Source: Niveispirillum sp943371025 (GTDB lineage Bacteria; Pseudomonadota; Alphaproteobacteria; Azospirillales; Azospirillaceae). From it: a stretch of DNA of 64,000 bases. Numbering within the stretch: position 1 is the stretch's first letter; each line of letters opens with the position of its first letter. Both the position numbers and the translations under genes were made by a program. Below the pieces are notes generated by a model. The model saw nothing but the letters and a program-made list of their open reading frames with translations. It did no database searches and was not told the DNA's origin. Shown here one piece after another: positions 8,313 through 17,900 of the stretch. Location: positions 66,161-130,160 of the forward strand of contig CALRTC020000016.1 in assembly GCA_943371025.1 (NCBI GenBank), in the 5' to 3' direction.

Positions 8313-11216
8313 TCACCGCTTCACCACGACTTCCTTGCCCTCATAGACAACGCTCTTGTCCCCCTTCACGCCGAAATCGGCGGCCTTGTCATTCTTGCCG
8401 TCGATCCAGCGGACCTGGATGGCGCGTTTCTCCACCATGCCGGGGAAATTCCCCTGGCGGGTGCCGATGGTCAACGTCCCGTCGGTCTGGTTCCAGGTGA
8501 AGGGAATGCGGGTGAACTGGCCCTGTTCATAGCCATAGGTGGTGCCTTCATCCTCGTACAGCTCGAAGGTCCCGTCGGCCCCGGCATAGACATTGATCAA
8601 CAAGGTGCCGTCATCCTTGTCCGCCGTGGATTGCAGCGCCGCCCCGGTGGGGATGATGCTGCCTTCGCGCACGAACAGCGGGATGCGGGTCAGGGGGGCG
8701 TCGACCGTCACTTCCTGGCCGCCGGCCCGCTTCTCACCCGTGTAAAAATCCACCCAGTTGGCGCCGGCCGGCAGATAGACGGCCTTGGTGGTGGCGCCTT
8801 GGCTATAGACGGGTGCCACCAGGATGGACGGCCCGAACAGGTACTGCGTGCCCAGATCCTTCACCTTGGGATCGGCGGGGAAATCCTGCACCAGGGCGCG
8901 CATGATGGTGCCGTCCTTGTGCCAGGTATCGCCGGCCAAAGTGTAGATATAGGGCAGCAGCCGGTAACGCAGCTTGGTGTACCAGACCATGGAATTATAG
9001 ATGTCCGACCCTTCCGGGGCGATGTTCCAGATCTCGCGCAGCGGGAACTGGCCATGGCTGCGGAACAGCGGGCTGAAGGCGCCGAACTGGAACCAGCGCA
9101 GGTTCAACTCCCGCCATTCGGCCTGATCGGCCGCGGCCATGGGCGTGGCCTCGAACCGCTTTTCCAGGGCGAAGCCGCCAATATCGGTGGTCCAGTTGGG
9201 CAGGCCCGACAGGCTGGTATTGATGCCGGCCGCGATCTGATGTTCCAGATCGACAAAGCGCGACACCACATCGCCCGACCAGACGGCCATGGCGTTGCGC
9301 TGCTGCCCGGCAAAGGCCGACCGGGTCAGGATGAAGGCGCGCTTGCCTCCATCGTCGCGCCGCTCGCCCTCATAGACGGCGGTCGTGTGGGCCAGCGGAT
9401 AGGAATTGAAGTACGCCGCCCCCGGCCCCAGCACCGTCGGCCCGATGCGCAGCTTCACTTCCTCGATCGGCAGGTTGGAATGGACATCCGGTTCGGAATT
9501 GTCCAGCCACCAGGCATCGACATTCAGCACGTTCAGCTTGTCGCGCATCTGCCGCCAATAGATCTCCTTCGCCTCCTTGGCATAGGGATCGTAATGGGCG
9601 TTCAGATAGCCGTCGCCGATCCAGTCGCGTTCCCCCTTCTCCACATTGCGGCGATAGATATAGCCCTTGGCGTCCAGCTCCTTGTAATGGGCCGTCGTCG
9701 GATAGAATTTCGGCCAGACGGAGATCATGAAGCGGGCGTTCAGCTTGTGGACCTGATCCACCATGCCCTTGGGGTCGGGGAAACGCGCCTTGTCGAAATC
9801 ATGGCTGCCCCAGCTATCCTCGGGCCAGTAGTTCCAGTCCAGGACGATATTGTCCAAGGGGATGCCGCGCTTGCGGAATTCCTTCACCGTATCGACAATT
9901 TCGTCCTGGGTCTTGTACCGCTCCCGGCTTTGCCAGAAACCATAGGCCCAGCGCGGCAGGATCACCGACTTGCCCGTCAACTCACGATAGCCCTTGATGA
10001 CATCGTCGGTGCTGCTGCCGGCGACGACATAATAATCCTGGGCCTTGGTGGCTTCGGCCGACAGGGTCAGAGCGTGGCGTTCGTCGGCCGGCAGCGGGTC
10101 CTGATGCAGCAGGCCGATATAGCCGCCATCAGGCGTCCATTCCACGCGGATATCGTGGGCCGTGCCCGCCGTCAGCTCGACATCGAAATTATGGAACCAG
10201 GGGTTCCAGTTCTGGCGCCAGCGCTGGATCACCTCCTTGCCATCGACAAAGACGGTGGCGTAACCCGACGAATAAAGCTGGAACTTGTGGATACCGGCCT
10301 TGTCCGTGCTGATCTTGCCTTCCCAGGTCACCTTCTGGCCCGGCGTGTCGCGCGTCTTGTCGGGGCGGCGGTTGCCACCCACTTCGGCCGGCCAGTTCTG
10401 CAGGTCATCCAGGTTGCGCCAGTTGATGGCGGCTTCGCGCCTTGTCAGCTTGACAGCACCATCCTTGGCATAGGTGGCGGTCAGCGCCCCTTCCCTGCCC
10501 TCGGCATCGGTCAGCTTGAAGGACGCATTCAGGTCGGCATAATCATGCGGCACGCCGAAGCGGGTGATGGAATTATTGTCCCACAGCACACCGTAATTGC
10601 GGCTGGAAATCAGGAAGGGGACGGCAATGTCCATATTATGCTGGGCCAGACGCACATCCTCGCCATTCCAGTTCAGCACCCCGTTCTGGTGCTGGCCCAG
10701 GCCGTAAAAGGCCTCATCCGTGCCGGGATTGAAGCTCTGCACCACTTCCCAGTAATCCTGGTCCAGCACCTTCACCGGCTTCAGGCTGCCGCGGTCCTTT
10801 TCGGCCAGCAGCTCCTTGCCGTCCTTGTCCAGGAACCGCACCGTGCCGCGCAACAGGTCCAGTTCGGCACTGATGCGCGGGGCCTTCAGCCGGGCGACCT
10901 TGCCATCCACCACTTCCACGGTGAAGCCACTCTTGGCCGGCTGCGCCAGGGTCATCAGGCTGGCCGGGATGTCCAGGCTGTCGGTGGGCACGGCCGTGAC
11001 ACGGATGGTGCGGTCATTGATGAGTTGCAGGCGCAGCTTCCGGGCCGGGCCTGACGCCAGGGTGGCGACCAGACCATCTTCCGTCGGGGTCACGGTGGCG
11101 GGGGCCTGGGCGGTGGCGGTCGTGCCGGTCGTGGCCTTGCCGCCACCGTCACAGCCCGCCATCAGCAGCAAAGGCAGCAACGCCGCGCGGGCCAGCATCA
11201 TGGAACGGAAAGTCAT
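8313..11216 (-). CDS. GH31 alpha-xylosidase, lipoprotein, with PA14 insert
   Basis: 967 residues. The lipobox LLLMAGC places it on a membrane, probably facing the periplasm. A PA14-like domain is inserted at roughly residues 230-360 (DKAGIHKFQLYSSGYATVFV), as in the Cellvibrio xyloglucan alpha-xylosidase Xyl31A. The GH31 barrel holds the nucleophile Asp572 in WWLDNSEPD and the probable acid/base Asp649 in WSGDVVS. Such enzymes remove the non-reducing-end xylose from xyloglucan oligosaccharides. The start at 11216 follows GGGAGACC. It is downstream of the GH35 gene on the same strand, with a palindromic element between. Alpha-glucosidase activity is the main alternative. Confidence 0.88.
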   Translation of the reverse strand: MTFRSMMLARAALLPLLLMAGCDGGGKATTGTTATAQAPATVTPTEDGLVATLASGPARKLRLQLINDRTIRVTAVPTDSLDIPASLMTLAQPAKSGFTVEVVDGKVARLKAPRISAELDLLRGTVRFLDKDGKELLAEKDRGSLKPVKVLDQDYWEVVQSFNPGTDEAFYGLGQHQNGVLNWNGEDVRLAQHNMDIAVPFLISSRNYGVLWDNNSITRFGVPHDYADLNASFKLTDAEGREGALTATYAKDGAVKLTRREAAINWRNLDDLQNWPAEVGGNRRPDKTRDTPGQKVTWEGKISTDKAGIHKFQLYSSGYATVFVDGKEVIQRWRQNWNPWFHNFDVELTAGTAHDIRVEWTPDGGYIGLLHQDPLPADERHALTLSAEATKAQDYYVVAGSSTDDVIKGYRELTGKSVILPRWAYGFWQSRERYKTQDEIVDTVKEFRKRGIPLDNIVLDWNYWPEDSWGSHDFDKARFPDPKGMVDQVHKLNARFMISVWPKFYPTTAHYKELDAKGYIYRRNVEKGERDWIGDGYLNAHYDPYAKEAKEIYWRQMRDKLNVLNVDAWWLDNSEPDVHSNLPIEEVKLRIGPTVLGPGAAYFNSYPLAHTTAVYEGERRDDGGKRAFILTRSAFAGQQRNAMAVWSGDVVSRFVDLEHQIAAGINTSLSGLPNWTTDIGGFALEKRFEATPMAAADQAEWRELNLRWFQFGAFSPLFRSHGQFPLREIWNIAPEGSDIYNSMVWYTKLRYRLLPYIYTLAGDTWHKDGTIMRALVQDFPADPKVKDLGTQYLFGPSILVAPVYSQGATTKAVYLPAGANWVDFYTGEKRAGGQEVTVDAPLTRIPLFVREGSIIPTGAALQSTADKDDGTLLINVYAGADGTFELYEDEGTTYGYEQGQFTRIPFTWNQTDGTLTIGTRQGNFPGMVEKRAIQVRWIDGKNDKAADFGVKGDKSVVYEGKEVVVKR

Positions 11217-11330
11217 GTGTTTTGGTCTCCCTTACGCGGATGCTGTCGGCACCCGGATGTGCTGCACTGTCTTGAACATGTCCTGTTGCCCCGATGAGGG
11301 GCGGTATCACGGCAAACGCCCCACCAACAG

Positions 11331-11421
11331 TGCCTCCCCCGCGAAAGCGGGGGTCCAGGGGGGATAATCACAACGCATGGTGCCCCGTGGCCCCGGGACC
11401 CCCGCTTTCGCGGGGGAGGCA
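11331..11421. repeat. Intergenic palindromic element, family B, copy 1
   Basis: Inverted repeat with arms TGCCTCCCCCGCGAAAGCGG and its mirror, about 91 bp. Related to family A by the GCGAAAGC core but distinct in sequence. A second copy is at 56795. Confidence 0.9.
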
Positions 11422-11441
11422 GGGAACTGGCACGATGACCC

Positions 11442-13070
11442 TCACCGCACCCGCGCCTTGTACGTCGCCAGCTTCACGCGCAGCAGGGGCGTGCGGTCGG
11501 TCAGGTTCAGGCCGTAATCGATCTGGTCGCCGTTCCACACCCGGTCGGCCACAAAGACGCCATCGATGAAGCGGCCTTCCTGAACGGTTTCGAACTGGGT
11601 GGCGCGGCCGTCCAGCGTGGTGTGGAAATCCACCCGCGCATGCATGCCGGTGACCAGATATTCATTCTCCCCCATCTCCACGATGACGGCCCCGCCCATG
11701 GGCGACGGGTTGCCGGGGGGCTTGCCCGTGCCGAACTGCGGCATGCCGTAGGAGATTTCCACCTTCCACGGGGCCTTGCCCAGGGTCAGGGTCTGGCTAT
11801 GTTCGCTGTCGGGCTCCGACGCGCCCCAGACCTTACCCTTCAGGCTTTGCTGCGCGATCAGACCCGCGATGGGGGTGACGGCGCGATAGGCCAGCCGGAA
11901 CAGGGCCAGCGTTTCCGGCGTCACCTTGTCCGCCCCCAGCGGGCCGTTGGAATAGCCCGTATAATCGAAGCCGAAGGGGCTGAACCCGATGCCCTGTTCG
12001 CCCAGCGTGGCGAACAGGTAACGGGCGTACAGCGGCTTGCTGCCCATCTCCGCCACCAGCAGCGGATTGTCGCGCCGGCCATATTGCTCCAGCGTTTTGG
12101 TATAGTTGGGATAGGCGTCCTGATAGATGTCAGGCGCCAGCAGGTCGATATGCGGGGCCGCCGCCTTCCAGATGTCCAGCACGTTCCAGGTCGGCCCGCC
12201 CGATGAATAGGTATAGGGGTCCTGGTCGTTGAACACGTCGCGCAGCGCCGCGTTCACATACAGGGGCAGGTCATATTCACGCCGCCCGGCTTCGGCCACC
12301 TGATCGACATAGCGGCCGATATGCCAGGCATGGAAGAACTCGTCCGCATCCTTGCCGAAGACCTGCGCCCAGGTGCCGGGCTGCTTCTTCATGGCCTTGA
12401 CCAGATCGGCCGGGACGGGTCCACGGAACAGCTTTTCCGCGTCGGCCCCATGGTCGCGCACGGCACCATAGGTGCCGACCTCGTTCTCCACCTGCACCAT
12501 GATCACGGTGCGCTGCGGGTCGGCCTGCTTCAGATGGCGCATGAAGGCGACAAAGGCCTTCTTGTCGGCTTCCAGTGTGGCCTTGGCATGCGGCGACAGG
12601 GAGTTGCGGACAATGCCCTTGCCCTCCACCACGCGCGGGAACCGGTCATTGTCCAGCTTCACCCACGCCGGGGCATAGGCCGGGCCGTTATTCTTCCAGG
12701 TCGCAAACCACAGCAGCACCAGCCGCACCTTGTTGGCCCGGGCCTGTTCCAGCAGCGTATCGACAAAGGAAAAATCGAAACGGCCTTCCACCGGTTCCAC
12801 CTGTTCCCAGGCGATGGGCACCATGACCGTGTTGGCCCCCACCTCCGCCACCGCCGGCCAGACCTGGGGCAGGGCCGACGCGTAGTTCGAGGAATTATTG
12901 ACCTGCGCCCCCAGCAGCAGGAAGGGCTTGCCATCCACCAGCAGGGCATGGCGACCGTCCTCCGTCACCATCCGGGGCATGGGCGCGTCGGCGGCCAGAA
13001 CGGGGCCGGCAATCAGGGCCAGGCCGATCGCGGATGCTGCCAGCAGCGGGGAAAATCGGGGAAACGGCAT
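11442..13070 (-). CDS. GH35 beta-galactosidase, exported
   Basis: 542 residues with a Sec signal peptide ending near VLAADAP. It opens with the GH35 pattern LLVDGKPFLLLGAQVNNSSNY. The acid/base is Glu197 in QVENEVG and the nucleophile Glu341 in VAEMGS. Length and layout resemble Cellvibrio Bgl35A, which strips galactose from xyloglucan oligosaccharides. AAGGAG lies 6 bases before the start. It lies between the halogenase-like gene and GH31 on the same strand (25-bp gap upstream), so probably in the same operon. In the inferred pathway it exposes xylose for the GH31 enzyme. Confidence 0.9.
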   Translation of the reverse strand: MPFPRFSPLLAASAIGLALIAGPVLAADAPMPRMVTEDGRHALLVDGKPFLLLGAQVNNSSNYASALPQVWPAVAEVGANTVMVPIAWEQVEPVEGRFDFSFVDTLLEQARANKVRLVLLWFATWKNNGPAYAPAWVKLDNDRFPRVVEGKGIVRNSLSPHAKATLEADKKAFVAFMRHLKQADPQRTVIMVQVENEVGTYGAVRDHGADAEKLFRGPVPADLVKAMKKQPGTWAQVFGKDADEFFHAWHIGRYVDQVAEAGRREYDLPLYVNAALRDVFNDQDPYTYSSGGPTWNVLDIWKAAAPHIDLLAPDIYQDAYPNYTKTLEQYGRRDNPLLVAEMGSKPLYARYLFATLGEQGIGFSPFGFDYTGYSNGPLGADKVTPETLALFRLAYRAVTPIAGLIAQQSLKGKVWGASEPDSEHSQTLTLGKAPWKVEISYGMPQFGTGKPPGNPSPMGGAVIVEMGENEYLVTGMHARVDFHTTLDGRATQFETVQEGRFIDGVFVADRVWNGDQIDYGLNLTDRTPLLRVKLATYKARVR

Positions 13071-13095
13071 CTCGGCTCCTTGGGTGAAGGGCGGA

Positions 13096-14607
13096 TCAGG
13101 CCGCCATCGGCGCCTTGCAATGGCGGTTCAGGAAGTCACGGTGGGTCGGCATGGCGGCAACGGACGCGCGCACATAATCCAGGTTCTGCTGCAGGCGCCG
13201 GCGCATCTCCACCTCCGGCAGCACATCGGCCATGGGGTCATAGGCGACGGGGTCCACCCCCTGGCCCAGGAACACCGCCACCCAGGACGCTTCGGCGAAC
13301 AGCTGTCCGTCGAAGCGCGCCACGCGCCCGCGCGACCGGAACAGGTCCATCTTGTGGCGCAGGCTGTCGGGCACGCCCATGGTCCGGCAGTAATTCCAGA
13401 AGTCGGAATCATCCCGCTGCGTGGCGTGGTAATGCAGGATCAGGAAGTCGCGGATATGTTCATATTCCTGTTCAGTCAGGCGGTTGAACTCATCGCGCGT
13501 CGCCTGGTCGCGAATATCGGTGGGCATCAGGGCCAGCAGGCGGAACAGGGCCATCTGGATCAGATGGATCGACGTGCTTTCCAGCGGTTCCAGGAAGCCG
13601 CTGGACAGGCCCACGGCCACGACATTGCGTTCCCACGCCCGTTCCCGCCGCCCGGCCGTGAAGCGCAGGGGCCGCGGATCGGCCAGCGCCTTGCCATCCA
13701 GATGGCCCAGCAGCAGGCCCGCCGCCTCCTCATCCCCCATGAAGGCGGATGAATAGACATGGCCGTTGCCGATGCGGTGCTGCAGCGGGATGCGCCATTG
13801 CCAGCCGGCCGTATGCGCCGTGGACCGTGTATAGGGCGTCACCGCCTCGGTCCCCTCGCACGGCACGGCCAGCGCGCGGTCGCAGGGCAGCCAGCGGCTC
13901 CAGTCCCGGAAGCCCACACCCAGCGTCTGGCCCAGCAGCAGCGAACGGAAGCCCGAACAGTCGATGAACAGGTCGCCTGTCACCGTGCTGCCATCGGCCA
14001 GGTCCAGGGTGGTGACATAGCCATCCTCTGCCCGCTGGCGTACGCCGGTGATGCGGCCATCGATCCTCACCACGCCCTTCTTCACCGCCAGTTCGCGCAG
14101 ATATGCGGCGTAGAGCGAGGCGTCGAAATGATAGGCATAGGACAGAAGCGGGGCCGTCGCGGGCCCTTGCGGAATTTCGGGTGCAAACCGGCCGGCCTCT
14201 GCCGCGACAATGGCCGGACAGTAATCGCCGATGGGCGTGGGGTCGCCATGGGCCCGGGCGCGCAGCCAATATTGGTGGAAGGACACGGCGCTGATATTGG
14301 CGCCATAGCTGCCGAACGGGTGGATATAGCTGTGGGAGAGCTTGGTCCAGTTGCGGAACTCAATCCCCAGCTTGAAACTGCCCTGGGTGCGGGCCACGAA
14401 ATCACGCTCGTCAATGCCCAGCATCTGGTTGAAGAACTGAATGGGGGGAATGGTGGCCTCGCCCACGCCAACCGTCCCGATCTCCGCCGATTCCACCAGC
14501 GTGATCCGGCCCAGCCGACCCTTGGTCGCCGTCACCAGCAGTGCAGCCGCCATCCATCCGGCGGTCCCGCCGCCGACAATGACAATGTCATGGGCCTTGC
14601 CCTGCAT
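13096..14607 (-). CDS. Flavin-dependent tryptophan halogenase-like protein
   Basis: 503 residues. It has the FAD-binding VGGGTAGW, the halogenase motif WQWRIP, Lys79 in SFKLG (the position of the catalytic Lys of PrnA), and the LEPLESTSIHL region holding the second catalytic glutamate. All parts needed for HOCl/HOBr-based halogenation appear present. In many alphaproteobacteria and xanthomonads such genes lie next to TonB receptors and glycosidases rather than in antibiotic clusters, and their substrate is mostly unknown. GGAGGAAGGATC precedes the ATG. It is likely co-transcribed with the downstream GH35 gene, though a palindrome and terminator separate it from the receptor upstream. Confidence 0.88.
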   Translation of the reverse strand: MQGKAHDIVIVGGGTAGWMAAALLVTATKGRLGRITLVESAEIGTVGVGEATIPPIQFFNQMLGIDERDFVARTQGSFKLGIEFRNWTKLSHSYIHPFGSYGANISAVSFHQYWLRARAHGDPTPIGDYCPAIVAAEAGRFAPEIPQGPATAPLLSYAYHFDASLYAAYLRELAVKKGVVRIDGRITGVRQRAEDGYVTTLDLADGSTVTGDLFIDCSGFRSLLLGQTLGVGFRDWSRWLPCDRALAVPCEGTEAVTPYTRSTAHTAGWQWRIPLQHRIGNGHVYSSAFMGDEEAAGLLLGHLDGKALADPRPLRFTAGRRERAWERNVVAVGLSSGFLEPLESTSIHLIQMALFRLLALMPTDIRDQATRDEFNRLTEQEYEHIRDFLILHYHATQRDDSDFWNYCRTMGVPDSLRHKMDLFRSRGRVARFDGQLFAEASWVAVFLGQGVDPVAYDPMADVLPEVEMRRRLQQNLDYVRASVAAMPTHRDFLNRHCKAPMAA

Positions 14608-14661
14608 GATCCTTCCTCCCGCTGAACATGATGCGCACCTTGGCGGTGTCTTTTGCTGATG

Positions 14662-14751
14662 CCGTAGGTCGCGGGTGAGCGTCCGCGAACCCCGACATTG
14701 CCGGTGCCGTTGCCTGTCGGGGTTCGGCCTTGCCTCACCCGCGACCTACGG
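14662..14751. repeat. Nested inverted repeat (third palindrome type)
   Basis: Outer arms of 18 bp, CCGTAGGTCGCGGGTGAG and its exact mirror, enclose a second pair CGAACCCCGACA/TGTCGGGGTTCG. A single copy in the window, in the halogenase upstream region. Unlike families A and B in sequence. Confidence 0.88.
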
Positions 14752-14775
14752 TACCGCAAACTGATACGCCCTCCC

Positions 14776-14811
14776 AAAAAAAGGACCCGGGCCGGCTTTA
14801 CGCCGGCCCGG
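14776..14811 (-). terminator. Rho-independent terminator of the TonB receptor gene
   Basis: On the minus strand a 10-bp stem CCGGGCCGGC/GCCGGCCCGG with loop GTAAA is followed by GTCCTTTTTTT, 30 bp past the receptor stop codon. Confidence 0.88.
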
Positions 14812-14840
14812 AGTTGCCAGCCATAAGGGAGGAGGCCGGG

Positions 14841-17801
14841 TTAGTAGGTGGCACGCAAAACGAAGGTGTAGCGGCGATCGGCATCCACCCAGTTATGCAT
14901 GGTCAGCTTGCCGGGGAACCCGACCAGGATTTTGGTGCGGGAGTTGGAAATGTTGGCCGCTTCGACACCGGCCTTCAGATGCTCGTTGACCGTGTAGAAG
15001 GCGGACGCATCCAGCTGACCATAATCATCAGCCCACGCCGGGATGTTGATATTGGCCGCCGTCGTGGTCAGCAGATAGCGGTCACGCCAGTTCCAGGCCA
15101 GGCGCAATTCCACCGGATCGTAGGAATAAAGGGCCTGCAGGTTATAGGACCACTTCGACATGCCTTCCAGCGGCAGGTCGGTGCTGCCCTTGACGATGGC
15201 CAACTGGTTGGCGTCATAGGGGTTGACGGCGGCATTGCGCGTACCCTTGGCGTCGATATAGGTCAGGTTGCCCTGGAAGCCCAGACCCGACAGCAGGCCC
15301 GGCAGGAAGTCGTAGAACTGCGAATAGGCGATTTCAAAGCCCTTGATGGTGCCATGGCCAGCATTATAGGGCTGGTTAGTCAGGATCTTGTTGGTAACAC
15401 CATTATTGGTGAAATCGACCGTCTGGAGCGTCGTAGTCACGAAGCCATAGACGTCCTTGTAGAAGGCTGCGCCGGTGATGCTGCCCGTCGGGGCGAAGTA
15501 CCATTCCAGCGACATGTCATACTGGTTCGACCGGATGGGGGCCAAGTCCGGATTACCGGCAGAGCCCGTATACTGATAGATACAGTTGTTGTTACCACCG
15601 GACGAACCACCGGTTTGGCAGACGCCGCCGACAAGCTGACCCGCCGTGGCGCTGACATTGAAGGTGGGCGAAAGCTGCTGCAAGTCAGGACGGACGATGG
15701 AGCGACCGGCAGCCACACGCCACTGCAACTCGTCCGTCAGCTTCACGCGCATATTGAAGGTGGGCAGGAAGTAGTCATAGGTGCGCCCGCCTTCGAAATC
15801 GGTCCGGGTGCCGTTGAAGAAGGCCAAAATGTTGGCGGCCGTCCCCGTCCCCAGCTGCAGAGAGGAGGCGGACGGCACAATGCTGAGGCCGGTGCCACGC
15901 GTCTTGGTGTGGATATAGCGGACACCGACATTGCCGTCGACATCCTTGGCCTCGCCAAACAGGTTCACACTATTGGCGAAGCTGGTCATGGCATAGGCGG
16001 CAAATGTCTCTTCCGATTGACGGTTTACACCGCCGCCGCCGCCGGTCTGCGCCTCGTAATCGCCGTTGAACGGACGCCAGCCACCGCCCCAGCTCGGCTC
16101 CTTCTCTGTCGCCAGCACGGCCTTGGCCGCGTCGACATAGTTCTTGGCCAGCGTGCCGTCCGGCACCAGGAACACGCCCGGCTGCGTGATGGCACCGCGC
16201 ATGAAATTGTTGCTGCCGTAGCTGACATAGGGAATCTTCGTCGACTTGTCCAAGGTGGACACGCCTTCGCCCGTCCAGGTCTGGCTGATCCAGCCCCAGT
16301 TATAGTTGCTGTCCCGCGTCGTGGCCTCGCGCTTGTTATGGCGCACGCCGAACCGGGCGGACGACAGCCAGTCATCGTCGAAGGTATATTCGGCGTCGAA
16401 CCGTTCGGCCCACTGGTCCGCCTCGTTACGCTGATGGTTGTCCATCGCGGCGCTGTAGTAATAATTTGCCGGATTGGTGCGGTAGGCGTCGGCCACATTC
16501 ATCGTGATCTTGGGCAGACCGCCCGTCAGGTCCAGCGTGGCCGCCGGCAGGGCGCTGTTGCCCGGCAGCGCGTCGAAGATGGTGAAGTCGATCGACTTGG
16601 TGGTCGACTTCACATATTGCACGTCGCCTTCAAACGACCAGGCGTCGGTCGGTGCGAACTTCACATTCAGCGACGCATCCTGCGTCACCGAATAACGGCG
16701 GTTCCAGCGGGCATCCAGCAGGTCGATGTCATGGGTCGTACCCGTACCGTCGGCCGCGTTGGAAATGGTGCCCTTCACGAAATAGCCGTTGGCATCATAC
16801 TCGAAATTCGTGCCCTTGGCGGGGCCGTTGGCCGAACCGGTATTGACGCCGACCACATGTTCCAGCGCCGCCTGCTCGGCCGCGGAGCGCAGATATTGCA
16901 GCGTGATGTCCCAGCGATTGTCGGGGCGCCACTGCACCACACCGGCCAGACCGAAGCGCTCACGTTCGAAATCCAGGGTGCGGTAACCCCAGCCGTCGGG
17001 CACATAGACCGTCTTGCCCGACGCGACACCGGCGATGTAGTTCGACGCGCCCGGCGTGCCCGACCGTTCGCGGTAGGGATTGACAGAGAAAGTGTCGGCG
17101 CGGGTAGACAGCTTGCTGTCCGACACGTCGAACAGCACGCCGAATTCGCCCAGCTTGTTATGTTCCCAGCGGTCGCTGTACAGGGCAGAGAAGGACGGCT
17201 TGCCCTCCTTGCGCAGATCGGCATAGGAATAATCGACCGACGCGGCCAGGATGCGACCCTTGGCATCGAACGGGGTGCGCGTGCGCAGGTTCACCGTGCC
17301 GCCCAGGCCACCTTCCACGCGGTCGGCCGACGGGTTCTTATAGACATCGACGCCAGCCATCAGTTCGGGCGGCACGTCCTCGAAGCCCAGGGCGCGGCCA
17401 TTGCGCGCGCCAAAGCTGTCGCGGCCGTTGAATTCGCCGCGCACCATGGACAGGCCGCGGATCTGCACGCCCGACCCTTCGACGGAAATGCGGTCGGCAT
17501 CGCGGCCGTCGGCCGTGCGGCCGATGGTGATGCCGGGGATGCGCTGCAGCACTTCCGTCACCGACCGGTCCGGCAGGGCGCCGATATCGGTGGCCGTCAC
17601 GCTGTCCACGATCTGGTTGGCATTCTGCTTGATCGCCTGGGCCGACTGCACCTGGGCGCGGATGCCCGTGACGATGATCTCTTCCAGCTGACCACCCTGG
17701 TCCGCCGTCTGGGCCATCGCGGTGGCCGGCAGCAAGGCCGCCAGCGCCAACATGGAAGCGCCACCCCACCGGACGGCCATCGTCGCCTTCACTTTATTCA
17801 T
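14841..17801 (-). CDS. TonB-dependent receptor (Xanthomonas/Caulobacter type)
   Basis: 986-residue outer-membrane receptor. Signal peptide ends at ATAMAQ; a TonB-box-like EEIIVTG follows; the plug domain shows IGALPDRSVTEVLQRIPGI and VDVYKNPSADRVEGGLGGT; the C-terminus ends in an aromatic residue (RATY), as outer-membrane barrels do. I prefer the ATG at 17799-17801, preceded by GCGGGGGG, over one 11 codons upstream without a ribosome site. It likely imports the oligosaccharides that the neighbouring glycosidases process; substrate assignment is by context only. It lies 100 bp downstream of GH3 on the same strand. Confidence 0.92.
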   Translation of the reverse strand: MNKVKATMAVRWGGASMLALAALLPATAMAQTADQGGQLEEIIVTGIRAQVQSAQAIKQNANQIVDSVTATDIGALPDRSVTEVLQRIPGITIGRTADGRDADRISVEGSGVQIRGLSMVRGEFNGRDSFGARNGRALGFEDVPPELMAGVDVYKNPSADRVEGGLGGTVNLRTRTPFDAKGRILAASVDYSYADLRKEGKPSFSALYSDRWEHNKLGEFGVLFDVSDSKLSTRADTFSVNPYRERSGTPGASNYIAGVASGKTVYVPDGWGYRTLDFERERFGLAGVVQWRPDNRWDITLQYLRSAAEQAALEHVVGVNTGSANGPAKGTNFEYDANGYFVKGTISNAADGTGTTHDIDLLDARWNRRYSVTQDASLNVKFAPTDAWSFEGDVQYVKSTTKSIDFTIFDALPGNSALPAATLDLTGGLPKITMNVADAYRTNPANYYYSAAMDNHQRNEADQWAERFDAEYTFDDDWLSSARFGVRHNKREATTRDSNYNWGWISQTWTGEGVSTLDKSTKIPYVSYGSNNFMRGAITQPGVFLVPDGTLAKNYVDAAKAVLATEKEPSWGGGWRPFNGDYEAQTGGGGGVNRQSEETFAAYAMTSFANSVNLFGEAKDVDGNVGVRYIHTKTRGTGLSIVPSASSLQLGTGTAANILAFFNGTRTDFEGGRTYDYFLPTFNMRVKLTDELQWRVAAGRSIVRPDLQQLSPTFNVSATAGQLVGGVCQTGGSSGGNNNCIYQYTGSAGNPDLAPIRSNQYDMSLEWYFAPTGSITGAAFYKDVYGFVTTTLQTVDFTNNGVTNKILTNQPYNAGHGTIKGFEIAYSQFYDFLPGLLSGLGFQGNLTYIDAKGTRNAAVNPYDANQLAIVKGSTDLPLEGMSKWSYNLQALYSYDPVELRLAWNWRDRYLLTTTAANINIPAWADDYGQLDASAFYTVNEHLKAGVEAANISNSRTKILVGFPGKLTMHNWVDADRRYTFVLRATY

Positions 17802-17900
17802 CTGCAATCCCCCCGCATCTGCGTTTGTTTTCATGGGTCACTTACCGTTGGCCGGTTACCCGGCCGGTTCTTATGAACGGCCCCGCCGTCTCGCCTTGGG

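Noticed and set aside
7959..11054. 1031-codon open frame on the plus strand opposite GH31
   Set aside because: Antisense shadow caused by GC-rich third positions; no domain, no ribosome site, and the opposite strand has an intact GH31 enzyme.
13096..14607. Halogenase as sign of an antibiotic biosynthetic cluster
   Set aside because: No polyketide, peptide synthetase or tailoring genes nearby; neighbours are glycosidases and a receptor.
14730..17876. 1048-codon open frame on the plus strand opposite the TonB receptor
   Set aside because: Low-complexity Gly/Arg/His composition and full overlap with a well-supported receptor gene.
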